From assembly GCA_018136815.1 (NCBI GenBank), contig CM030939.1, positions 124,001 through 188,000 of the forward strand: a DNA stretch of 64,000 nucleotides, in the 5' to 3' direction. Shown here one piece after another: positions 55,892-64,000 of the stretch. The translations under genes were made by a program, and so were the position numbers. The DNA is from Isochrysis galbana (taxonomy: Eukaryota > Haptophyta > Isochrysidales > Isochrysidaceae). How positions within the stretch are numbered: position 1 is the stretch's first letter; each line of letters begins with the position of its first letter. The notes under the pieces are model-generated. The model did not search any database and was not told the DNA's origin. It saw only the letters and a list, made by a program, of their open reading frames with translations.

Positions 55892-55988
55892 CAGGAGGAT
55901 GGGTGGTTCCTCCCCCATGGCAGGGGAGGAGTGGAGGGAGGGGGGGGCTCGTGCCCCCCCATGGGTCAACCAAGTATAAACTTAGTTG
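55892..55988 (-). mobile_element. Hairpin-start retroelement copy H10, 3'-truncated
   Basis: 97 bp holding only the 5' end: stem CAACTAAGT/ACTTGGTTG (55967-55988), ATG 55962, the GGGGGGC-ACGA-GCCCCCC hairpin and the start of the MGEEPPI frame. Similarity to H7 ends at CATCCTCCTG. Loss of the 3' part is unusual for non-LTR elements. Confidence 0.8.
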
Positions 55989-56799
55989 GGTTGGCGGGCT
56001 GGGAGGTGGGAGCGGTCGGCGCGCGCTCCATCGCTGAAACTATAACGATAGTTTTGCACGGGACTACAAAAACCTCCAGAAGTCCTTACATTGGATAGAA
56101 CTGCACGAGAAAGCAGCGGGGGGAAAGACAAACCTCTTACTTGCGCTCTTACTCTTACTACTGTTTGATGGATTGGTTTGGGTGATGATTCGCAATCACA
56201 TGACACATGAGAGAGCTCCCCCCCCCCGAGGGGGTGTGCACGATGTGCGCATCAGGCGAAGATTTCAAGACGCACGCACTGTGTTTCCGCGGGGAAGTTT
56301 AACCTCTCTTAATAGAGACCCCAGCGGACAGCAAGAGGGACGCTAGGGGATATAAGAGAAGGAAATTCAAGCCGAGCCGGAGCAAAGGAGAAGCCATAGT
56401 CTCCCGCCCCCTTCTCTCCAACCCCTGGCCGAAGCAGCGCGCGCGGTCTCCCCGGAACCAGCTTCTCCGCTAAAGAGGGAACTGGGGAAGGGGAAGGGGG
56501 TTGTTAGGGGTTAAGGGTGGGCGGTAGGGAGGTCCACAAGCACACTGCCTCATGTCGCACACGTAGCGGAGATTTTTAAGAAGATTTTTTTTTGTGTTTC
56601 CGCGGGGAATATTGCACATCGCACATCGCGTCCGAATTGCGCACGGGCTGTAGCCGATAACGACAAAACTGGTAATCTGTGATGAGACTACTCTGTGAGT
56701 CCGTTTATAGCGTTTATTTGCCTTAAATGTTGTTTCATTGTTTATTGGTAGTACTTTGCCAGACGAGCTCTTTGCTCACAGATCATAGATGCTGCTCAT
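55989..56799. other. Gene-free region
   Basis: No gene. The string TGTGTTTCCGCGGGGAA occurs at about 56279 and 56594. Confidence 0.4.
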
Positions 56800-57067
56800 C
56801 TCACTTGGCACTTGGATTCCAAATTTTGTTGGCCCTAATTAATACTAGTAGGCCTAGAAGGTCAGCTGCCTTCAAATTCTCACATCTTTGGGCGTTTAGC
56901 CCTAGCACCCCCCTTACGCAAGCCTTGCGCGTTGGCCTATAGCTGTCGAATACTTTTTCCCAGTCAAGGGCTAGCGGCGCTCCCAGGTCTCCGGTCTCAT
57001 CCAAGTAGGCGCGGGTTAGTTGAAATAGGTGCGTGGCTTCGCCGGTGACAGCTCGCTTGATGAGTCT
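56800..57067 (-). pseudogene. LINE ORF2 RT motif-A fragment
   Basis: The minus frame reads RLIKRAVTGEATHLFQLTRA, then YLDETGDLGAPLALDWEKVF and DSYRP. It matches the 2400-2536 segment (RRLISEATHLLQLTRAYLNE; LALDREKAFDR) and contains the motif A aspartate. No catalytic motif B or C follows. Confidence 0.75.
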
Positions 57068-57311
57068 TACTTATTGTGGGCGCAAATCTCAATTGATCCT
57101 TAGATCTTGTGTCTCCCATTACTTTTTCAAAGTCTATTGGTCATAATGATCACTAGCGTCGGAACGCAGGCAGCCGCCCGGTGGGGCGACCCAGGCGCCC
57201 GGGCGGGCGGCACCAGGCGGCAGTCGCCTGCCCGCGCAAAAGCGAAAGGCAGGCGAAAGGCGAGGTAAATGAATAGACGAGGGCGGTTGCGCAAGCGAGA
57301 GTACGCTAGCA
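57068..57311. other. Intergenic region
   Basis: Short region 3' of the DnaJ gene; a GCCCGGGCGGGCGGCACC-type GC stretch but no defined element. Confidence 0.35.
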
Positions 57312-58556
57312 TTAAGGCGGAATGGGTGCCTTGTCGAAACACCAATTCCACGCGCGCCTCATCTGCTTGCCGGCTGACCTGGTCGCTTGATCAATTGATG
57401 CACTTCGTACCGCTCGCCTCTCTGCAGCTTGTCGAGCCACCCTCGCGGCCGCCTTTTGGCGTTGGCGCTGCTGGCGAGCGCGTACGCTAGCAAGGTTGGT
57501 CCTCTCAAACAAGTGCACGTTTAGCGCATGCCGCAGACGTGAGAGCTGGTCGGCACCCACCCAGACGCCTGCAACGGCGGTGTCCGCGAGCGCGATCATC
57601 AAGCCTGGCAAGTGGGCACAGGCCGTCTTGACGAGTATTGTTGCCACTGATGTGGCAGCGAGTTTCGAAAACGCAACCTGCGCCTCCTCCCGTACCCCAC
57701 GCACTTCGAGCCGGACCATCAGGTCTCCTCGCTCAGCTGCGATAATGGGGCCTGTGCTGTGGCGCCTAGGCATGCCGTAGCCCGCACATAGGACAACGTG
57801 CGGCTGCACCCGTTGACCACCCAACAATCGCCGTTTTGAGATGGGCTCGGCTCTCGCGCCGCGGATACAGATAGTTTTTCCATCAATGGTACGCAAGCTA
57901 ACTCTCGGCCGCAACAGATTGTGCCAGGCTGGAAGCACCACGGTGGTACTCAAATCATCACCATGCCTCTCCCACACGCGCTTCCACCAGCACGGCTTCT
58001 GAACTGCAAGGACCAACTCAACGTCCAAGCCCGCATTGCCAAGGTTGGGCAGCAAGAGGTGGACACGGTCGCCAGGCGCAGAGCCGATCGGCAGGTAGAA
58101 TCGCAGAGGGAGCCCGATCTGCTCCGCCTGCTTCCTACTCACGCTTGCGCCGAGCGCGGCCGACCACGCCTCAGGCGTGATGGCCGCTGGTTCCCAGCCG
58201 CCCATCTGCCTCAGGCTCGCGCGCACGATGACGCTTACCTGAGGTTGCGGTGGCGGCGGCGGGTGCGACGGGCGAGCTACCGCGAGCGACTCGTCATACT
58301 CCCGCCGACGCACCGGGTCCGAGAGCACAGCGAAGGCCTCGTTGGCCTGCTGGAATCTCCGCTCTGCTGCCGCGACCTCGCTCGCGCTCGCCCCCTTTGG
58401 CTGCTTGTCGGGGTGGTCGCGCAGCGCGATGACACGATAGGCGGCACGGATGGTCCCCGCGTCCGCCTCACGGGCCACGCCGAGCCGCGCGTAGTGGCTT
58501 GCACCGCCGCAGAGCGAGCCTGCGCAGAGAAGAAGCAGCCAGAAAACGCGCGCCAT
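57312..58556 (-). CDS. DnaJ-type co-chaperone, ER-targeted
   Basis: A single exon encodes 414 aa from ATG 58556. An in-frame ATG at 58682 would add 42 residues without signal character; the later start places a clear signal peptide at the N-terminus (MARVFWLLLLCAGSLCGG). J domain at about 20-85: HYARLGVAREADAGTIRAAY with HPD at 48-50, which stimulates Hsp70 ATPase. No Gly/Phe-rich or zinc-finger region. The C-terminal part resembles DnaJ client-binding beta domains (GLPLRFYLPIGSAPGDRVHL; AGYGMPRRHSTGP then RGDLMVRLEV). A helical basic tail (RARQQRQRQKAAARVARQAA) ends the protein. It probably works with an ER BiP-type Hsp70. No KDEL-type end is present, so retention may be by partners. Confidence 0.8.
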   Translation of the reverse strand: MARVFWLLLLCAGSLCGGASHYARLGVAREADAGTIRAAYRVIALRDHPDKQPKGASASEVAAAERRFQQANEAFAVLSDPVRRREYDESLAVARPSHPPPPPQPQVSVIVRASLRQMGGWEPAAITPEAWSAALGASVSRKQAEQIGLPLRFYLPIGSAPGDRVHLLLPNLGNAGLDVELVLAVQKPCWWKRVWERHGDDLSTTVVLPAWHNLLRPRVSLRTIDGKTICIRGARAEPISKRRLLGGQRVQPHVVLCAGYGMPRRHSTGPIIAAERGDLMVRLEVRGVREEAQVAFSKLAATSVATILVKTACAHLPGLMIALADTAVAGVWVGADQLSRLRHALNVHLFERTNLASVRARQQRQRQKAAARVARQAAERRAVRSASIDQATRSAGKQMRRAWNWCFDKAPIPP

Positions 58557-58599
58557 CGCCCAGCACCGAGGGGCCGGGGACGACACATATATCAGTAGA

Positions 58600-58740
58600 G
58601 GTTTTTTACGCCGGTTCCACGTGGGTTTCACTGTTGTCGTTTCACTTGCTCGAGTCGCGGTGTGAAACCCGTGGAAAGCCAAGTTTCACTAGAGACCTGC
58701 GGACCGCGACGGGTTTCACTGCGGCGCCCCGCTCCAATTC
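58600..58740 (-). promoter_or_regulatory. Cluster of TTTCACT motifs upstream of the DnaJ gene
   Basis: TTTCACT occurs at about 58626, 58640, 58683 and 58712, with an inverted GTGAAAC at 58660, all within about 95 bp directly upstream of the gene. It may be a heat- or stress-response module; no known heat-shock element (GAAnnTTC array) is present. Confidence 0.3.
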
Positions 58741-59264
58741 CGCTGTGAAGAGTTCTGGTCCGTCGCTCGATCTGTGGCGAGACCACATCCATTCCTATAT
58801 GTTTCTGCTCTATCCCTCGAATTTCCTGTTCACGTTTTTCTGATGACTTTCCAGTGGCTGCCGTCTACCAGAATACAAGTTGTCTCGTTGTCACAGTGAG
58901 TGTGGTGAACCGACGTCCCCGCTCTCTTCCCGACCTCTCGCAGGATCTTGGGCTTTCCTCCTCGCCGTGGCGTTGAGGCGTTGAGGGCCACGACGTGGCC
59001 CGCCCACGGGTCTCGTCTCATCGACCAGCGCCGCATCTGGCACTGTCAGAGAGAGGAGGACCGCGAGGGCAGCCTCAAGCCTCAACGCGCGAGGCTCGTC
59101 AGCCACGCGTGGACGGCCGCGTTGGTGACCTGGTCCCTGGTCCTAGTTCTCGATGCCGAGTTCGAGTGAGGGCGAATCCTGCGAGGGGCGGGTCGGGATG
59201 GTCCGGGCGGGGCCTGTGGTAGCCAGGGTAGCCGCGTGCGCGCGCTGTGAGGAGCTGGGTGGGC
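58741..59264. other. Intergenic region
   Basis: No supported gene; short overlapping frames only. Confidence 0.35.
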
Positions 59265-59362
59265 TGCGCGGGCAATGATGCCAGAGGGTCAGGGAGTGGT
59301 CGGACTGTCGACAGCCCGACACGGCGCTGCATCGGGCGGGAATCAAATGCCGGATGTAGCTT
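59265..59362. repeat. Dispersed repeat B, copy 2 (inverted)
   Basis: Complement of 39207-39300 (GCCCGACACGGCGCTGCATC, then GGGCGGGAATCAAATGCC); ends CTTAG where copy 1 begins. Confidence 0.75.
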
Positions 59363-59407
59363 AGATATAAAGGAACCGATCCCCCCGCGGGCGCGACCCC
59401 CAATTCT

Positions 59408-60156
59408 TTACGGGTAGAGCGTGAGCGCGCGTGACGGAAGGGGGGCAGAGGGGGGGCGGATCGCACCATTTCTTGGCGAAGATTTTCGTAGCGTCAGGTA
59501 GCCCCCCACCCACCTCGCCATGCGTCGCTCTGCTTGCCTCCGAGCCTGCAGATGGGCCTTGCTCGCTCGCTCGATGCGTAGCGCGCAGGCCTTCTCCGCA
59601 GGGGAAGAACGTTCCTCGCCGCTGCGAGCGCTGACTCCTGTTGAGGTTGATAGACAGAGGATCGCGCGGTAGAGTATCACAGCTGCGTGCTTGTCGTTTG
59701 TGAACTCTGCCGCGCGATGCTCCACCCTGGCTGCTCCTGCTGCAGCCCTCGCATGCGCATGTAGCGCAAACGCGTGGGCCCAGGCCAGTCCGCCTTCGGG
59801 TTTTGCGTCCTTGAACGCCCCGGGCGCGACCGGCTCATTGCGCTGTACGGCCCCCAGGAAGAGTTGCACCTCCGGGCGTCCGAGCCAGCGCTTGCCAACG
59901 TCAAGCGAGCCAAAGCAGTGGGGCTCGAGCGCAAGCGAATCAAGGCATTCCTGCAGCGCGTGGGGCGAGGATGGGTCAGTGTGGATGTGTGCCACCCTCA
60001 AGACCCCGCGTGCTCCCTACCAGTGGCCTCCCACACTGCTTGCGAGAGGTGTGGGCTCACCATGCCCACTACCTCCAGGCCATTCTTCGGCCGATCGCGG
60101 GCGATTGCCCTTCGCGGAAGCTCCGCGTTTCTTATAGTGATGCGCCCCTTATTCAT
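59408..60156 (-). CDS. Uncharacterised protein
   Basis: Two exons, 60156-60061 and 60016-59408, joined by a 44-bp GTGAGC..GTAG intron in phase 0, give 234 aa starting MNKGRITIRNAELPRRAIAR. Across the junction it reads NGLEVVGM-GARGVLRVAHIH, which makes the splice plausible. Middle: TDPSSPHALQECLDSLALEP, HCFGSLDVGKRWLG. The C-terminal half is Ala/Arg-rich and helical (ERASKAHLQARRQAERRMAR). No domain was recognised; an HxH in RVAHIHTDPSS is suggestive but not enough to call a metalloprotein. The very short intron is a weak point. Confidence 0.4.
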
Positions 60157-60827
60157 TTCTCTGATTCCCTCCCGTGGGCGACCGTGTCATTCTCCCAAAA
60201 TAGACCGCCACGCGCGGGGGAAGGGAGGGGGGTCACTCACCGACGCCATTGCCTTTCGTGGGGCGGGAGGGGAATCGTGGGGGGGGGAGACGGTTGCCGG
60301 GGTAGGTAGGGGGGGACCCTGCGGAATCCTTGGGCACCCAGGGGAGGTGGAAAATAGTGGTTAAAAAGAGTGAGTGACCGGGCTACAAGAACAAAAGAAA
60401 GAGCCTACTTGAAGCGTGAAGATCGGCTAGCCGCTCAACAGCCCTACATTGGGGACCACCTTGATAGCAATTCCCATGTGATACCTATTTTTCGACATCG
60501 TGCGCTACTTCAAGTAGCCAGCTGCCGAGTGCAGCCCACATCCACGTCTTTCTGAATAAAAAAGATCACAAAGGAGAAATTATGTATCTTGGACGGATTC
60601 CTGGCTTTCCTCCACGAGGAGCCGAGCCGCCGGTTTTCAAGGCCGAACCGGCTGGGAGCGGCCCTTGGCGTGACAAGCCTCCCGTAGGCGCCGACGCACT
60701 TCGTTGGTCCCATGGTAGACGAGAAGCCATCGGCGTGTGCACACCCCAGTTATTTCTTTCCTCATTAGCACATATCGCTTGCCCCCCCCCGAGACGTTAT
60801 TCCCGATGCACTATCTTCCGCGCGTTG
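60157..60827. other. Intergenic region
   Basis: G-rich at 60215-60330; nothing else recognised. Confidence 0.4.
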
Positions 60828-63689
60828 TCAGTACTCTTGCGCCTTGAGGGTGTGAAGGCCGTCAAGGAACTCGTCGATAGTGTCGTACTCGGCGCAGAGT
60901 TGCTCCACCTGACACAGATCGACATGGATAGAGCGGCGTCGCTGGGCTTTGCAATTGGAGGACGGCTAGCCTTTCGGCGTACGCGCATCTCGCCGGCATA
61001 GGCGACTGTTGTGTCAGACCAACCTGCGCTGGGGTAAAGGAGTTCGGCGCGAAACGTTCATTCAGCCGCTCGCGTTGCGATGTGGTCATCTGCCCAAAGT
61101 AATGTTCGACCATTAACGCCGCCTCTGCCAGTTGCAGGTAGCCGAGTAGCATCTTCTTGTTGATGCGGCCAGGGCGCACAAGGGCGGGGTCCAGCTTCTC
61201 GGGGTGGTTGGTCGTCATGATCACCTACGATCCCAGCATGAGGATCAGCCGCAGAGCCACAACGAACCGCTGCAGACAGGCGGTACATGCGGGGTCGGGA
61301 CGGTTTGGTCCCGGGCGCGCGGCCTGCGTGAGCGGAGGCAAGTGGCGCAGCCGAGAGAGAGACTCACGATACGATTTGGCGAATCAACGACGCCGTCGAG
61401 CACATTGAGCAGCCCCGCGAGATCAAGCTTATCTTCGTCCTCAAAAAGCGACTTCTTCTTTTCGCCCAGTGGACCGGCCTCAACGAGCACTACCTCCTCG
61501 GTTACCTCTTCCGCGGCGGTAGCACCTATGGCAGCGACTTGCTCCTGTGCAATTGTCGCCGCGTTGGCCTCCGCGATAGGGATGGTGGCGTGAGAGCTGC
61601 CATTGGTGGTCTGATTGGAGTGGGAGGCATCTTGGATGTCCTCGGAAGTGAATGGCAACTTGCCCCCCAGCTTTGGCGTAGGCAGCGGCGCCGCCCTGTC
61701 CGAGAGCCCGCGAGAGGGGACGAGGAGCGGCGAGGGGCGGTGGAGGTTGTCGAGGGCGGCCGTCGCCTGCCGCGAGATGCCAACGCCCACACCGTCCGTC
61801 GGGTTACGATGGATGGTGCGAGTGACGGTACGGGTCTGAGCGACATTGGAAGGAGCGCGGCGGTGAACCACCTTGCCGGCCGCGTCCACGTCCTCCATCA
61901 CGAAGATGATCTACGTGGTGCAGGAGGCGCGCAGTGAGGGTGACCGTGCGCGGAAACGCAGGCTGAAGCAAGGCGCACGCCGCGGTGGGCGGGGCGGCGG
62001 TGGGCTACCTTGGAGAAGTCGAGCGTGACGTTGATATTTTCGACATCTCCCGAGTTGTCCGACTTAGCCGGGTTGACCACAGTGAAGGCTTGGTCGAACA
62101 TGATATCGGTGAGCTCTTGATTGGTCTTGATCTTGGAGAGGGGTACAGAAACTATGTGGCGACCAGTGTAGTGCGCGATCGCCTTGATGAGGGACGTCTT
62201 GCCCGTGCCCGGTGGGCCGTATAGAAGGAGACCGAGCTTATGCGGGAAGCCCGGCACAGAAAACTTGCCCGTCTTCTTGGTGAAGTGGTCCAGTAGATAC
62301 AAGAGCTATGCAGGGCGGCGCGCCTATCGTGGGCGTGGGCCACAGAGAAGGCGGCGAGCGAACCTCTCGCTTGGGCTGCTGCGCGCCTGTGGTTTGTCGG
62401 GGAAGAAGAGAGAGGAGAATGTCTTCTCATCGGAGAGCGCGTATCGCTTGTAGAGGTGGGGTTCCGCGCCCGGTTGACTGCCACACATGAGCAGAATGTG
62501 AGACCGCACCTCGTAATCGATGTGGGTTGTGACTGCTGAGTTGCGCGCGCACCTTCGCTCCTCGCTGGACCCCCCAACCCTGGGCCGGATCATCACGAAC
62601 ATGTACCGCTTCTCGTCCTTCTTCTGCAAGTTGTTGGCCTTGTACCAAGCAAAGGCCTGCAGATTGCGGGGAAGGTGGTAGCCTCGCACGTCCTTGTATA
62701 AAGCGATGGCACAGTGCGGGCCAGCTCCGCGGCGTGTGGCCGCAGCGCGTGCCTTATCAACAAACGCGTTGATAACCTCCTCCGCGTTGGGTGCAGTGGA
62801 CGAGAGGACGATCGTGGTGGTCTCCGTGCGGAAGTTGGCCTTCCCGCTGTCCCCCCCGTCATCCTCTGCCTGCACAAGCGGACGCAGGTCAGCGGCCGCG
62901 TTTGACGGGCTGACGGGCATGCGTTGGGCGGGGATGTCGCAGAGGAAATGGCGCACCTTCATCTTCATGAGCTTGATCCCGTTGCCAACATCGACCTCGA
63001 CGCCTTCAGTCGGCATTGTAGTCACATCGAGACGCTGCAGATCAGCGCCGTACCTGAGCGGCGGGGCAGCGCAGGGCGTGGGCTGCAGTCAACCGACCCC
63101 GAGGGCGTCTTCAGCATGCGCGCCGGGAGGCGCGCGACGTACCCGTTTCCGTCCGACTCTTCCGAGTCGTAGCCTCCATCAGGACCGCCCGTCTCCTTGA
63201 TTGCTGCGAGCGTCAGCATCGCCTTTTTGTGCTTGCCAGGATCGTGCTTTGAGAGGTATAGCATGATGGCCTGCACGGCACGGCGAGCGAGTGGCGGGGG
63301 CTCAGCGTCATCGGAGCACTCGCACCTCCGAGGCTGCGGTGTCCGCGGCAGCGGCCGCGGCGGCCGCGGCTACGTGTGGGCGAGAGATCCCTCTCCTTTT
63401 GCAGCAGGTGGTCCGACGTCGAATTGCCCACGGAATACCCCCATGCGTTGATCCTCCTTCGGTGCTCGACTGTGCGCTCGATGCGGTTGCGTGCGGCGTG
63501 CGCCAAGTGGATACGCTTGATCAAAGGCATGGCCTCCTTCAGCAGCGAGCCAAGGGCTCCGAAGAGAAGGGGCACAGCCATGCAGACGATCATATCGAAG
63601 AGAACGTTGCCTGTGCGGAGTGAGTTGATCAGCCCGAACTGTGTGGTCATCGATGCGATGTCGTCGATGGAGGAGGAGGAGGAGGACAT
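60828..63689 (-). CDS. BCS1-like AAA ATPase
   Basis: Nine exons: 63689-63396, 63270-63094, 63034-62753, 62656-62553, 62477-62387, 62305-62009, 61910-61368, 61224-61024 and 60908-60828; 689 aa. Membrane helix near residues 29-50 (VLFDMIVCMAVPLLFGALGS), then a BCS1-N-like region (LLQKAIMLYLSKHDPGK ... MKVRHFLCD ... AFAWYKANN ... YKRYALSDEKTFSSLFFPDK). Walker A GPPGTGKT (346-353), Walker B IIFVMEDVDA (416-425), an insert of about 150 polar residues, then DLAGLLNVLDGVVDS and sensor/arginine region IMTTNHPEKLDPALVRPGRI. C-terminal tail VEQLCAEYDTIDEFLDGLHT. BCS1 proteins extract or translocate folded proteins across the inner mitochondrial membrane; this branch, with a long insert after Walker B, may act elsewhere. 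Introns 3 and 5 have GC donors; intron 1 fits best with a GA donor (a GT donor nearer 63420 is the alternative). Confidence 0.82.
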
Positions 63690-64000
63690 GTTGTGGAGGA
63701 ATTGGCTCGCCGAGGGGGCGCGCGCGGATGGGGGGGGGGAAGGAGGGGGAGGGGGAGGGGGAAGGGGGGGGAAGGTGGGGGACGGGGGGAAGACGTTGCG
63801 GCCGAGACCGTCCGGGGGACTACGCCCGCGGCCATGCTGCCCGCCTCACCCATGGCGCCCGCTGCCCTCCCCTGCCCTTCCGTCGCTCTTGACGGGCGGC
63901 GCCCAGACAATGTGGCAGTGGGCATCACTGTGGCCCGGTCCGCAGAATGACTCCGTGCCTACGGAGCCCTCCCGAAGCCTGCCCTCTAGCCCTGGGAGGT
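63690..64000. promoter_or_regulatory. Upstream region of the AAA ATPase gene
   Basis: G/GA-rich on the plus strand at 63725-63795, hence pyrimidine-rich on the coding strand. No gene is supported up to the window end. Confidence 0.4.

Noticed and set aside
59908-60001. JAMM/MPN metalloprotease call for the unknown protein
   Set aside because: The VAHIHTDPSS segment has an HxH but lacks the following S-x7-S-x2-D pattern and an upstream Glu in place.

Overview
The window is nuclear DNA of a eukaryotic alga with a complex (secondary, red-lineage) plastid, most likely a haptophyte. The base composition is GC-rich, with long C/G and CT/GA tracts. Genes are split by short introns. Donors are mostly GTGCG or GTGAG, and some appear to be GC. 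A protochlorophyllide reductase begins with a signal peptide followed by an F-containing site, as expected for import into a complex plastid. No database search could be run; the lineage call is an inference.

The window alternates genes with islands of mobile DNA. (1) 1-2540: LINE ORF2 remnant interrupted by a complete short retroelement. (2) 3473-3790: cytochrome b561-like tail. (3) 4756-11664: a divergent pair, a secreted/membrane FAD amine oxidase carrying an internal Hint (hedgehog/intein-type) domain (minus) and an alliinase/TAA1-like PLP enzyme (plus). Both carry the same N-terminal cysteine module. (4) 12311-16146: retroelement ORF1 remnants and a nearly intact 3' half of a LINE ORF2. 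(5) 18570-24347: another divergent pair, light-dependent protochlorophyllide oxidoreductase (10 exons, minus) and a plastid-type 2Fe-2S protein whose first exon is duplicated (plus). (6) 24642-26280: retroelement pieces. (7) 27306-28903: DUF1295/steroid 5-alpha-reductase-like protein. (8) 29264-35340: ORF1, gypsy and copia remnants. (9) 36753-38114: WSS1/SPRTN-like protease. (10) 38475-41088: nested short retroelements. (11) 41300-42709: PD-(D/E)XK-like protein. (12) 43266-44041: three copies of a small terminal-inverted-repeat element. (13) 46185-48392: JmjC/cupin oxygenase. (14) 50875-54152: polytopic IQ-motif protein. (15) 54850-57067: decayed LINE. (16) 57312-63689: DnaJ protein, an unknown protein, and a BCS1-like AAA ATPase (9 exons).

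The strongest novelty candidates are two. The first is the amine oxidase-Hint-transmembrane fusion. The second is a family of short retroelements, found here in ten copies and called H1-H10. Each begins with a terminal hairpin whose stem covaries between copies and sits 4-5 nt before an ATG; in most copies a second hairpin opens at that ATG. Three copies have clear 14-18 bp target-site duplications, so their ends are defined from the sequence.

Within both divergent gene pairs the plus strand switches from G/GA-rich to C/CT-rich near the midpoint, so each gene has a pyrimidine-rich coding strand upstream of its start.
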